Positions 8,701-18,296 of a stretch of 64,000 nt of DNA are shown piece after piece; within the stretch, counting starts at the first letter, position 1; each line of letters begins with the position of its first letter. A program made the position numbers and the translations under genes. The notes below the pieces were generated by a model that saw only the letters and a list, made by a program, of their open reading frames with translations, searched no databases and was not told the origin of the DNA. The stretch is from Pseudomonas fluorescens. GTDB taxonomy: Bacteria; Pseudomonadota; Gammaproteobacteria; Pseudomonadales; Pseudomonadaceae. Where the stretch lies: positions 89,074 through 153,073 of the forward strand of contig NZ_CABVHU010000016.1 in NCBI RefSeq assembly GCF_902497855.1, in the 5' to 3' direction.

Positions 8701-9448
8701 TTGCGCTGATTTCTTCCGGGGTCATATCGGCCAGGACCTTGTCCAGGATGCCCACCAGCATCTTGTTGTCCTTGGGCACGCCCATGGCCAGTTGATAGCG
8801 ATAGGGGGTCTCGCCGCTGACATAAAGCCCGTCGAGCTTGAGCTGGCGCAGGCTCCAGATGCTGGAGGCGAGATCGCCGACTACGGCGTCCACCTCATCG
8901 GTGGCCAGTGCCTGCAAGGCTGAGCTGACATTGGGCATTGCCACCAGGTTCAGGTCAGGGTGGTGCGTACGCAGCAGCTCATGGGGGGCGTAATTGTCCA
9001 CCACGGCGATTTTCAGGCCGTACAGGTCTGCCAGTTTGCGCGGCTGGGGGCCTCCGACATGGGCAAGAATGACGATCGGAAAGTCCAGGTAGGGGCGGGT
9101 GAACGACAGGTAAGTCTGACGCTCCGGGGTCGACATGATGCCGGGCAGCAGGTCCAGCTTCGCTTGTTTGGCCTGCTCGAGGACAACCGTCCAGCTGACC
9201 GGCTCGATGGGCGTGAGCTTGATGGCCAGGCGTTGCCGAATCATGTTGATGTAGTCCGCGGCCAGGCCCTGGTAGCGGCCCTGATCGTCGCGAAACTCGA
9301 AGGGCGGCCACGACGCATCGACGCCCAGGCGCAAGTCCGGGTGAGCCGCCAGCCAGCTACGTTCTTCGTCGGTCAGAGTCAGCGCGCCAGCCGTTGCGGT
9401 CCAGGTTATCAGCGACAGCAAAAAAAGCACGGTCGGCAGTCTGGGCAT
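5702..9448 (-). CDS. rmcA: Periplasmic-sensing PAS-GGDEF-EAL cyclic-di-GMP protein RmcA
   Basis: A 1248-residue inner-membrane protein that in P. aeruginosa degrades c-di-GMP in response to redox state and affects biofilm formation. The order of domains is: signal peptide (MPRLPTVLFLLSL), a bacterial extracellular solute-binding domain (about 30-255), a membrane helix (VYGLPGLLLLISVLAVVIRI), four PAS domains (about 310-800), GGDEF (RLGGDEFIILLPG) and EAL (GAEALIRWRHP, DDFGTGYSSLSYLK). Both GGDEF and EAL signature motifs are intact. ATG 9448 is preferred because a signal peptide starts there; a TTG at 9496 would add 16 residues without a ribosome site. Position directly after rpoD matches PA0575-PA0576 of P. 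aeruginosa. Confidence 0.9.
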   Translation of the reverse strand: MPRLPTVLFLLSLITWTATAGALTLTDEERSWLAAHPDLRLGVDASWPPFEFRDDQGRYQGLAADYINMIRQRLAIKLTPIEPVSWTVVLEQAKQAKLDLLPGIMSTPERQTYLSFTRPYLDFPIVILAHVGGPQPRKLADLYGLKIAVVDNYAPHELLRTHHPDLNLVAMPNVSSALQALATDEVDAVVGDLASSIWSLRQLKLDGLYVSGETPYRYQLAMGVPKDNKMLVGILDKVLADMTPEEISAIQEHWVGNVLDHRTFWSDVLVYGLPGLLLLISVLAVVIRINRRLSSEIARRVDLEQELRSSEYHYRGLVESLSAIAWEARITDFTYSYVSPHAEALLGYPLSHWLIPGFWRNIIHPADLTRAQTFCDQEVLAGRDHSLDYRVITADGRCLWVRDIVSLIEHGHEPVMRGLMIDISDAKRTEEALRLSEQKFASVFQQCPDILVIARLSDGCLLEVNNAFEEQIGLKAEDVIGRSATDLNIWGIPGVGPGLLQRLQAGSIRNLEMPFRRNNGQVFTGLISAEPFDLDTTPALVVVVRDISQLKETQQQLQTSEEKFAKAFHASPDGLLLSRQSDGLLLEVNEGFSRITGFNSAMSVDRSALELGIWVNLNERKQMLDLLHRDGFVRDFSCHIRRSDGQIRLCEVSSRPLPIGDEDCMLTIARDITERHLMQEKLQQAATVFESTAEGVLITDTQQHISAVNRAFTEITGYSESEALGHTPRLLASGLHDSAFYAAMWHQLTAEGHWQGEISNRRKNGELYPSWLTISAVRNRDKFITHFVAVFADISSLKHAQAKLDYQAHHDPLTGLPNRTLFESRLLTALNNQQENGGQGAVLFLDLDRFKHINDSLGHPVGDLLLKGIAVRLKEQLRDIDTVARLGGDEFIILLPGLQQSSDADNIATKLLNCFSAPFQAGVHEFFISASIGTSLYPKDGCDVATLVKNADAAMYRSKAKGRNRVESYTRDLTAQASERVALEHELRRAIERNELFLHYQPKISLDNHRLVGAEALIRWRHPTFGDVPPEHFIPLAEENGMILQIGDWVLETACRQMYEWNQVYECLGPLSVNLAGAQLRQPNLLGRIEQLLKDNGLRPDFLQLEITENFIMSQAEEALAVLHQLKHLGVQLAIDDFGTGYSSLSYLKRLPLDILKIDQSFVRGLPDDPHDAAIVRAIIALGRSMQFTVIAEGVETLAQQQFLTAEGCEQIQGYIVSLPLQPAEFAATFLRTAKLDFSDSTAGKPSL

Positions 9449-9536
9449 AACAATCTCGTTGCGGCACGGGGGAATGTGTCGAGTGTAGACGGGCAATCAG
9501 GCGGGAGTGAAGCGTGGGGAATTTTATCTGCAAAAA

Positions 9537-9568
9537 GCAAAACCCCCGGCCTGGGCCGGGGGTTTTTT
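9537..9568 (-). terminator. Strong terminator between rpoD and rmcA
   Basis: Nine-base arms CCCCCGGCC (9543-9551) and GGCCGGGGG (9554-9562) with T/A runs on both sides, immediately after the rpoD stop at 9571. It separates rmcA from the rpsU-dnaG-rpoD transcript. Confidence 0.9.
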
Positions 9569-9570
9569 GA

Positions 9571-11418
<1,848 letters not shown>

Positions 11419-11485
11419 AACACCCTATCCACTGAAGGTCTTGGCGGGCAAAAAACAAGCCGAGGATTATACCTGAGCTATGACC

Positions 11486-13453
11486 TCACGCGCCAGTTGA
11501 GGTCGGGCTTGATGCGGAAACATTGCGACTTAAAAGGTCGCGCAGTTGATTTTTCTCGTCGCTGGTCAGTTCACTTTGACGTGCTTTCCTGAGCAGTTGT
11601 TCCAGGTTTCGCTCGCGTTGGCGGGCTGACAAGCTATTAATGGTGTCGAAAAACTGTTGTTCAAGGTTATCTCCGTCAATCAGCCATTCCTTTTCTGCCA
11701 GCGCCTTGAGCAAACGTCCTTGCTCGGTACCGTGCCAACGCGCGATCAACTGAAATGAGTTTAGCTTGGGATTCTTCTGTACGGCTTCGAGCAGTGCCAC
11801 CAGCAATTGTGTATTGGTGTGATCTTCGGCGGCAAAGTGTCCGGCATCTTCGACTTTTTTGGCCAGTTGCGGGTGATGCAGCAGCGTTCGCAGCGCAGCC
11901 AGGGTTGGCGGTTCTACGGCGGCCGGCACCCGTGGAGCACGCGGTTGATCGCGATCACCGCCGCGCTTGCCGTTCTTGTCCCAGGGTTTTTTGTCCCATT
12001 TTTTTCCGCCGGCGCCGGGTTTCTTCGGCGTCCATTCCTGCTGCGGCACATACATTTCTTGTGCCTGCGGCTGATGGTAGTCGCTGTAATCCGGCGTGGC
12101 GTCGTAATCGATGCCCGGGTCGTACGCCGGTGGCGCTTCCTGGGGGGCGCTTTGCACCAGCTGGCTTACCGCTTGACCGCTAAGGCCGGTGATTTCGCTC
12201 AGTCGTTGACGCATGAGGATGCGCAGGTTGGCGCCCGGGACCTTGTCGATCAGCGGCGCGGCGAGGGTGGCCATGTGGGCCTTGCCTTCGAGCGAGCGCG
12301 GGTCCGATTCTTCTGTCAGCTGCTGGAAAAAATAGTCCGCCAATGGCTGGGCATGCTGGTTGATGCGCGCGCGGAAAGCGTCGGTGCCTTCGGAGCGGAC
12401 CAAAGTGTCCGGGTCCTCGCCCTCAGGCAGGAACAGGAAGCGCGCCCGGCGCCCGTCTTGCAGGCAGGGAAGGGTGGCCTCCAGCGCCCGCCACGCGGCG
12501 TTACGGCCCGCCTGGTCGCCGTCGAAGCAGAACAGCACGTTGGGCACGACGCGAAACAGGCGCTTCAAATGCTCTTCGCTGGTGGCGGTGCCCAAGGTGG
12601 CTACGGCATTGCGCAGGCCTTGCTGGGCCAGGGCAATAACGTCCATATAGCCTTCGACGACGATGATTTCGTCGAGGTTGCGGTTGTGCTTGCGTGCTTC
12701 ATAGAGGCCGTAGAGTTCCTGGCCTTTATGGAATACCGGGGTTTCCGGCGAGTTCAGGTATTTCGGCTTGTCGTCGCCCAATACCCGGCCGCCGAAAGCA
12801 ATGATGCGCCCGCGGCTGTCGCGGATCGGAAACATCACGCGATCGCGAAAGCGGTCATAGCGTTTGCCGGTTTCGGCGTTTTCGATCAGCAGGCCGGCAT
12901 CGACCATGGCTTTTTGTTGCAGGGTGTCGCTGCTCAAATGCTTGAACAGGTTGTCCCAGCCGGGCGGGGCGAAGCCGAGGCCGAAGTCCCGGGCGATTTC
13001 GCCCGTTAGCCCGCGTCCCTTCAAGTAATCCACAGCGGCTTTGCGCGATGGATGGTTTTTGAGAGCCTGACGGTAAAAGTCGGCGGCAGCCGTGAGCAGC
13101 GGGTACAGTGGCGAATCGGTCGGCTGTCGCGGTTTGTGCGGGCGGCCGCTTTCTTCGCGGGGGATCTCCATGCCGGCGGCTTTGGCCAGTTCTTCGACAG
13201 CCTGGACGAAATCCAGGTTGTCGTGGTCCATCATGAAGCCGAGGGCATTGCCGCCAGCGCCGCAGCCGAAGCAGTAATAGAACTGTTTGTCGGGGCTGAC
13301 GCTGAATGACGGGGTTTTTTCTTTGTGAAAGGGGCAGCAGGCGGTGTAGTTCTTGCCGGCCTTTTTCATTTGCAGGCGCGAGCTGACCACATCGACGATG
13401 TCGGTGCGGTTCAGAAGGTCGTCAATGAAGCTCTGGGGAATTAGCCCGGCCAT
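11486..13453 (-). CDS. dnaG: DNA primase
   Basis: A 655-residue primase that makes RNA primers at the replication fork. The N-terminal CHC2 zinc site is Cys40, His43, Cys61 and Cys64. It is followed by the catalytic core with TOPRIM (GYMDVIALAQQG, CFDGDQAGRNAAWRAL), a Pro/Lys-rich linker (about 430-520) and a C-terminal DnaB-binding helical domain. The start is ATG 13453 (MAGLIPQSF), the family start; an in-frame ATG 13 codons upstream is less likely. It sits between rpsU and rpoD; the 482-base gap to rpsU holds the likely attenuator. Confidence 0.97.
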   Translation of the reverse strand: MAGLIPQSFIDDLLNRTDIVDVVSSRLQMKKAGKNYTACCPFHKEKTPSFSVSPDKQFYYCFGCGAGGNALGFMMDHDNLDFVQAVEELAKAAGMEIPREESGRPHKPRQPTDSPLYPLLTAAADFYRQALKNHPSRKAAVDYLKGRGLTGEIARDFGLGFAPPGWDNLFKHLSSDTLQQKAMVDAGLLIENAETGKRYDRFRDRVMFPIRDSRGRIIAFGGRVLGDDKPKYLNSPETPVFHKGQELYGLYEARKHNRNLDEIIVVEGYMDVIALAQQGLRNAVATLGTATSEEHLKRLFRVVPNVLFCFDGDQAGRNAAWRALEATLPCLQDGRRARFLFLPEGEDPDTLVRSEGTDAFRARINQHAQPLADYFFQQLTEESDPRSLEGKAHMATLAAPLIDKVPGANLRILMRQRLSEITGLSGQAVSQLVQSAPQEAPPAYDPGIDYDATPDYSDYHQPQAQEMYVPQQEWTPKKPGAGGKKWDKKPWDKNGKRGGDRDQPRAPRVPAAVEPPTLAALRTLLHHPQLAKKVEDAGHFAAEDHTNTQLLVALLEAVQKNPKLNSFQLIARWHGTEQGRLLKALAEKEWLIDGDNLEQQFFDTINSLSARQRERNLEQLLRKARQSELTSDEKNQLRDLLSRNVSASSPTSTGA

Positions 13454-13935
13454 GGCGTTCTCGTCATCTGCGCTGAAATGGGCCCGAAACAAAGGGCAGC
13501 CGAATGCGGGTCATTGTTGAAGGCGCGCAAAATATACGGCTCGACCAGTGTCGTCTGCGTAATCGTTGTCGGGAAGTGTATCTGCCGAAAATCCACTGAC
13601 GTTAGTGCCAATCAGTATTCGACTATTTGAAAATATTGCGCTGAAATCCGCTGCGGCCAGTCGATGGCCTCGGATCGCTCATAAGCGGGCACGCAAGAAG
13701 GTACCTTGGGCTGATCGTCGTGAGAGGAATCAGTGGGTGTGCTCGTCAGTAGCCTTGGAAGGCTCGTCAGAAAAGACGTGCACCGCTGGCAAAAGAGCCA
13801 GGTCTGACGCTGTGAAGCAGGTTTGTCTCGGTCGCGTCTGCGGCTTTGACGGTGAAGCATCAAGCGTATTCCGCAAATGCCATTAGCCCGGCTGAGGGCC
13901 GGGCTTGGCAGAAGCTTGCTACGAACGTCTGTGTA
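13454..13935. other. 482-base rpsU-dnaG intergenic region
   Basis: No gene is supported; the open frames on either strand lack ribosome sites and family resemblance. It carries the hairpin at 13885-13905 directly after rpsU and room for internal promoters for dnaG-rpoD. In E. coli this interval holds a partial terminator and an RNA-processing site that set the S21:primase:sigma ratio. Confidence 0.6.
13885..13905 (-). terminator. Hairpin after rpsU, probable partial terminator or attenuator
   Basis: AGCCCGGC (13885-13892) pairs with GCCGGGCT (13898-13905) around a five-base loop, 31 bases downstream of the rpsU stop. The following minus-strand bases (AATGGCATTT) give only a poor T run, as expected for a leaky terminator that lets some transcripts reach dnaG. 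Confidence 0.6.
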
Positions 13936-14151
13936 TTAGTACAGACGAACGGCGCGGCGCTGTTCGCGCTGAACTTTCTTGGCGTGACGCTTAACAGCGG
14001 CTGCTGCTTTACGCTTACGCTCAGAAGTAGGCTTCTCGTAGAATTCGCGGCTACGAACTTCAGCCAGTACACCGGCTTTTTCGCAGGAGCGCTTGAAACG
14101 ACGCAGAGCTACGTCGAAGGGTTCGTTCTCTTTTACTTTGACGGCTGGCAT
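13936..14151 (-). CDS. rpsU: 30S ribosomal protein S21
   Basis: A 71-residue basic protein with the family start [20 protein letters not shown] and a Lys/Arg-rich tail ([20 protein letters not shown]). S21 helps 30S subunits engage mRNA during initiation. It is the first gene of rpsU-dnaG-rpoD and is divergent from tsaD with 199 bases between, where both promoters should lie. Confidence 0.98.
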
Positions 14152-14350
14152 CCAGAGCTACCTTCATTCATTACCGGGGTCAACATCCTCGTGGCAAAAG
14201 AGCACTTGAAGACGTCGGTTTTTAAGGGTTGCGGATGTTAACCCCTCATCGCTCGGAATGCAAAGCCTCTGATCGAAAACCGCTGGTCGGGGCATCCCGT
14301 GGCGACTATTATGCGCGCCTTCGAATTCAGCCTAAACAAGGCGCAAACCC

Positions 14351-15376
14351 ATGCTAGTACTGGGATTAGAAACCTCCTGCGACGAAACCGGTGTCGCACT
14401 TTACGACAGTGAACGCGGCCTGCTGGCCGACGCGCTGTTCAGCCAGATCGACCTGCACCGTGCCTATGGCGGTGTGGTGCCGGAGCTGGCTTCGCGTGAC
14501 CACGTCAAGCGCATGCTGCCCTTGATTCGTCAGGTGTTGGCTGAAGCCGACTGCGTGCCGACCGAAATCGACGCAATCGCCTATACCGCGGGTCCCGGGC
14601 TGGTCGGTGCGCTTTTGGTGGGCGCTTCCTGCGCCCAGGCGCTGGCCTTTGCCTGGGGCATTCCGGCTCTCGGCGTGCACCACATGGAAGGCCATTTGCT
14701 GGCGCCGATGCTGGAGGCGCAACCGCCGCAATTTCCGTTCGTCGCTTTGTTGGTGTCGGGCGGTCATACGCAGCTGGTTCAGGTCGACGGTATCGGTCAA
14801 TACACGCTCTTGGGCGAGACCCTCGACGATGCTGCCGGTGAAGCATTCGACAAGACCGCGAAGATGATGGGTCTCAATTATCCGGGTGGCCCGGAAATCG
14901 CGCGTCTGGCGGAGCAAGGGGTGGCAGGACGATTCACTTTTCCGCGTCCGATGTGTGACCGTCCCGGCCTGGCGTTCAGCTTCAGCGGCTTGAAAACCTT
15001 CGCCCTGAACACTTGGCAGCAATGCGTCAGCGCCGGGGACGACAGCGAGCAAGCCCGTTGCGACATCTCGCTGGCGTTCCAGCAGGCCGTGGTGGAGACT
15101 TTGACCATCAAGTGCAAGCGTGCCCTGAAACATGCAGGTATGAAGCGCCTGGTGATCGCTGGGGGCGTCAGCGCCAACAAGGCATTGCGCACTTCTCTGG
15201 AGAAAATGCTCGGGGACATGCGCGGCGATGTGTTCTATGCCCGTCCGGAGTTCTGTACGGATAATGGCGCGATGATTGCCTTTGCCGGTTGCCAGCGCTT
15301 GCAGGCTGGCCAGCATGAAAGCCTGGCGATCAGTGTTCAGGCGCGCTGGCCGATGGAGCAATTGACGGCGCTGTGA
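14351..15376 (+). CDS. tsaD: tRNA N6-threonylcarbamoyladenosine transferase, catalytic subunit
   Basis: A 341-residue Kae1/YgjD protein that transfers the threonylcarbamoyl group to A37 of ANN-decoding tRNAs with TsaB and TsaE. The start LGLETSCDETG is the ATPase phosphate loop. The metal-binding HxEGH is at His111-His115, VSGGHT follows, and GGVSANKALR near the C terminus binds nucleotide. Full length. Divergent from rpsU, the classic order in gamma-proteobacteria. Confidence 0.97.
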   Translation: MLVLGLETSCDETGVALYDSERGLLADALFSQIDLHRAYGGVVPELASRDHVKRMLPLIRQVLAEADCVPTEIDAIAYTAGPGLVGALLVGASCAQALAFAWGIPALGVHHMEGHLLAPMLEAQPPQFPFVALLVSGGHTQLVQVDGIGQYTLLGETLDDAAGEAFDKTAKMMGLNYPGGPEIARLAEQGVAGRFTFPRPMCDRPGLAFSFSGLKTFALNTWQQCVSAGDDSEQARCDISLAFQQAVVETLTIKCKRALKHAGMKRLVIAGGVSANKALRTSLEKMLGDMRGDVFYARPEFCTDNGAMIAFAGCQRLQAGQHESLAISVQARWPMEQLTAL

Positions 15377-15398
15377 TGAGCGGTGTTCACGTGCGGTA

Positions 15399-15968
15399 TT
15401 AAAAATGCCGTTCGCGCCCGGCAAGCAGGTCGCGTAGATTGCCGCGATGACGCCAGACGATCAGCCCTGTGAGCGCGCTCATGGGCAGCAGTGCTGCTGG
15501 TTCTTGCCAGGCCAGCAATGGCAGGGTCAGCGGCGTGGCGATCAATGCGGCAAGCGAGCTGGTGCGGGTCAGGTAGAACGTCAGCAGCCAGGCGCAGACG
15601 GCCAGCAGTGCTGCAGGCGGATAGAGGCCCAGTAACATTCCGGCAGCGGTGGCGACACCCTTGCCACCGCGAAAGCGGAAGTACAATGGGAACAGGTGGC
15701 CGATGACGGCACAGATGCCGATCCAGGCCTGTTCCTGCAGCAAAAGCCCCGCAGCGCCTGCAATCAGCACCGGCAGCAGGCCCTTGCAGAGGTCGCCGAG
15801 CAGGGTCAGGGTGGCGAGCTTTTTGCCGGCCAGGCGCAGCATGTTGGTGGCACCGGCATTGCCCGAGCCACTCATTCGCGGGTCGGGGGTACCGGTCAGG
15901 CGGCTGAGCAAAATGGCAAAGGACAGAGAGCCGAGCAGGTAGGCGAGGGTCGCCAGTAACCAAAACAT
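15399..15968 (-). CDS. plsY: Glycerol-3-phosphate acyltransferase PlsY
   Basis: A 189-residue integral membrane enzyme that acylates glycerol-3-phosphate with acyl-phosphate, the first step of phospholipid synthesis in the PlsX/PlsY route. Five or so hydrophobic helices alternate with the family motifs SGNAGATNMLR (substrate loop), HLFPLYFRFRGGKGVATAAG and the C-terminal HRGNLRDLLAG. The start MFWLLATLAYLLGSLSFAILLS inserts as the first helix. It converges with tsaD (22-base gap) and is divergent from folB. Confidence 0.96.
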   Translation of the reverse strand: MFWLLATLAYLLGSLSFAILLSRLTGTPDPRMSGSGNAGATNMLRLAGKKLATLTLLGDLCKGLLPVLIAGAAGLLLQEQAWIGICAVIGHLFPLYFRFRGGKGVATAAGMLLGLYPPAALLAVCAWLLTFYLTRTSSLAALIATPLTLPLLAWQEPAALLPMSALTGLIVWRHRGNLRDLLAGRERHF

Positions 15969-16042
15969 GCTAACTATTCCGGGCGAGGACGCCCTGATTC
16001 TAACGGCGCATTGCGCCCTTGTCGTGCAGCGGAGAAGAGTGC

Positions 16043-16399
16043 TTGGACAGAGTGTTTATCGAGGGCCTGGAAGTCGACACCGTGATTGGTGCCTACGACT
16101 GGGAGCGAGGCATCCGACAGTGCTTGCGTCTTGATCTGAGCTTCGCCTGGGATAATCGCCCGGCCGCTGCCGGTGACGACCTGACCCTGGCGCTCGATTA
16201 CGCGAGCGTTTCCTCGCGCATCCAGGCGTTTGCCGAGCAGGCGCAGTACCAGTTGGTCGAGACGTTTGCCGAACGCCTGGTTGAGGTCCTGATGGGTGAG
16301 TTCAACATCACCTGGATGCGCCTGAAGCTGACCAAGCCAGGTGCGGTCCCGGCTGCCACGGGTGGTGTGGGCGTGGAGATCGAGCGCGGATGTCGCTGA
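16043..16399 (+). CDS. folB: Dihydroneopterin aldolase
   Basis: A 118-residue enzyme that cleaves 7,8-dihydroneopterin to 6-hydroxymethyl-dihydropterin in folate synthesis. The motifs GLEVDTVIGAYDWERG, LDYASV and LVETFAERLVEVL (substrate-binding Glu) and the C-terminal LTKPGAVP are all present. The start is TTG 16043: it gives the family N terminus DRVFIEGLEV and has GGAGAAGAG immediately upstream, while upstream codons have no homology. It overlaps folK by 10 bases, so the two folate genes are translationally linked. Confidence 0.93.
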   Translation: MDRVFIEGLEVDTVIGAYDWERGIRQCLRLDLSFAWDNRPAAAGDDLTLALDYASVSSRIQAFAEQAQYQLVETFAERLVEVLMGEFNITWMRLKLTKPGAVPAATGGVGVEIERGCR

Positions 16400-16908
16400 C
16401 TCAGGTGTATCTCGGGCTCGGCAGCAATATCGAGCGTGAATCCCATTTGCAGGCTGGCCTGGAGGCCTTGGCAGGTTTTCTGGTGGATATACGCTGCTCG
16501 GCGGTATTCGAAAGCCAGCCGGTGGGGATCAAAAGCGGGCCGTTTTTCAACTTCGTGGTCTCGGCCTACACCGATCTGCCGCTGATGGAGCTGGACCGTC
16601 GATTGAAATTCATCGAGGCGGACAACGGCCGTTACGCGCCGGACCGCAAGGGTTTGCCGCTGGACATCGACGTGCTGCTGTTTGGTGATCTGGTGGGCAA
16701 TTTCGATGGTTTGATGTTGCCGCGGGCGGAAATCCTGAAGAATGCCTTCGTATTGTGGCCGTTGTCGTTGATAGCGCCGGATCGCGTGCATCCGGGCGTC
16801 GGCAAAAGTTTTGCGACGTTGTGGGGTGAGGCGCGGATTGATCAGGTGTTGGCGCCGGTGGCGTTTGAGTGGCGTGGTCAGCAGCTGACGCCTTCGAATT
16901 TGTTGTGA
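16390..16908 (+). CDS. folK: 2-amino-4-hydroxy-6-hydroxymethyldihydropteridine pyrophosphokinase
   Basis: A 172-residue kinase acting right after FolB: it pyrophosphorylates hydroxymethyl-dihydropterin using ATP. VYLGLGSNIE (N terminus), FFNFVV, and RKGLPLDIDVLLFG (the magnesium-binding Asp pair) are typical. It is slightly longer than E. coli FolK because of the C-terminal tail. The start overlaps the end of folB. A REP lies just downstream, before the convergent cca. Confidence 0.95.
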   Translation: MSLTQVYLGLGSNIERESHLQAGLEALAGFLVDIRCSAVFESQPVGIKSGPFFNFVVSAYTDLPLMELDRRLKFIEADNGRYAPDRKGLPLDIDVLLFGDLVGNFDGLMLPRAEILKNAFVLWPLSLIAPDRVHPGVGKSFATLWGEARIDQVLAPVAFEWRGQQLTPSNLL

Positions 16909-16936
16909 TCGGACTGACGTCTTCGTCGGATCTGCG

Positions 16937-17000
16937 TCCGGAGCCGGCTCGCTCCCACAGGGTTGGCGTAAACCTGTGGGAGCGGGCTTGCCCGCGATAG
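16937..17000. repeat. REP-type palindromic repeat between folK and cca
   Basis: GCTCCCACAGG (16951-16961) pairs with CCTGTGGGAGC (16973-16983), flanked by GCCGGCTC and GCGGGCTTGCCCGCGA, the Pseudomonas REP core. It fills the gap between convergent genes and may also stop transcription. Confidence 0.8.
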
Positions 17001-17003
17001 CTT

Positions 17004-18233
17004 TCAGACAGACGCCATCTCTTTGTAAGCCTTCAGTGCCTTGAGGCGTTCACGCTTGATCGCCTCGCCCAGCTCCGGCCCTTTGAATCCCTTCTCCAGC
17101 AACGGCTGAACCGCCACGCTGCGGGCTGCATTCGCCGCCCCGCGTAAATAATCCGCCTGTGGATAACTTCGTTGCTCCAGCCCTTTGCGACCACGGGCGT
17201 CCATTTCGCACGCCGCGATAAATTCCTCGAACCGTTGCGGTCGACGGTAGATGTCGAAACTCTGCAGCAGCTCCAGCAAGGTCGACGCCTTCAGTTCGAG
17301 GGCGCGATGGCCATGAGTATGATATTCGCCCACCAGCATCGCCAGTTCCTGGCAGTCCCTCGGCGCCTTGAAGCGTTGATTGACCGCCTTGATCAGCTTT
17401 AACCCCTTGTGCTCATGGGCAATGTGGCGGGGCCATTCTTCCTCGGGCGTCAATCCTTTTCCCAGGTCGTGCAGCAGGCAGGCCCAGCGCACCGTCAGCG
17501 GTTGTTTGTACTGCGCAGCTTGCTCGAGCACGCTCAGGGTATGCACGCCAGTGTCGATTTCCGGATGATGGGCTGGCGGTTGCGGTACGCCGAACAGTGC
17601 ATCGACTTCCGGCATCAGCACCTTGAGCGCGCCACACTCGCGCAGCACCTCAATGAACACCTGTGGCCGATCTTCCAGCAGTGCGCGAGAAATTTCCTTC
17701 CAGCTCCGCTCCGCGGTCAAGGCCTGCAACTCGCCCGACTCGCTGAGTTGGCGCATCAATTCCAGTGTTTCGGGCGCAACGGTGAAACCCAAATCGGCGT
17801 AACGCGCCGCAAAGCGGGCAACACGTAGAACCCTGAGGGGATCTTCGGCAAACGCGGGGGAAACGTGTCGAAGCAGGCGGGCCTCGAGATCGCGCCGGCC
17901 ATGGTAGGGATCCGTCAGGTGCTGTTGCTCGTCTTCAGCCATGGCATTGATCGTCAAATCGCGACGGATCAAGTCTTCTTCGAGGGTGACTTCAGGGCTG
18001 GCGTGAAAGGTGAAGCCGCCGTAACCGCGCCCGCTTTTGCGTTCGGTCCGGGCGAGGGCGTATTCCTCACCGCTTTTTGGGTGAAGAAACACCGGAAAGT
18101 CCGCGCCCACCGGGCGAAAGCCCTTGGCGAGCATTTCTTCGGTGGTCGCGCCCACCACGACCCAATCGATATCGGTGACAGGTTTGCCCAGCAGGCGATC
18201 GCGAACGGCGCCACCGACTTTATAAATCTGCAT
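17004..18233 (-). CDS. cca: Multifunctional CCA tRNA nucleotidyltransferase / 2'3'-cyclic phosphodiesterase / 2'-nucleotidase / phosphatase
   Basis: A 409-residue enzyme that adds or repairs the CCA end of tRNAs. The N-terminal class II nucleotidyltransferase domain has VGGAVRDRLLG and the DID metal site (VTDIDWVVVG), RRDLTINAM and RHVSPAFAEDPLRVLRVARFAAR. The C-terminal half carries an HD phosphohydrolase domain (ACLLHDLGKG), which defines the multifunctional gamma-proteobacterial type. Full length; the start MQIYKVGG is the family start. Confidence 0.96.
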   Translation of the reverse strand: MQIYKVGGAVRDRLLGKPVTDIDWVVVGATTEEMLAKGFRPVGADFPVFLHPKSGEEYALARTERKSGRGYGGFTFHASPEVTLEEDLIRRDLTINAMAEDEQQHLTDPYHGRRDLEARLLRHVSPAFAEDPLRVLRVARFAARYADLGFTVAPETLELMRQLSESGELQALTAERSWKEISRALLEDRPQVFIEVLRECGALKVLMPEVDALFGVPQPPAHHPEIDTGVHTLSVLEQAAQYKQPLTVRWACLLHDLGKGLTPEEEWPRHIAHEHKGLKLIKAVNQRFKAPRDCQELAMLVGEYHTHGHRALELKASTLLELLQSFDIYRRPQRFEEFIAACEMDARGRKGLEQRSYPQADYLRGAANAARSVAVQPLLEKGFKGPELGEAIKRERLKALKAYKEMASV

Positions 18234-18296
18234 AAAAAACCTCCGTTAGCTCGACAGAATAACCTTTGCGTCGAACTTCCGGAGGCAGAAACAGGA

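Noticed and set aside
13566..13886. 106-codon plus-strand frame in the rpsU-dnaG gap
   Set aside because: No ribosome site and low-complexity composition; lies across an expected untranslated operon region.
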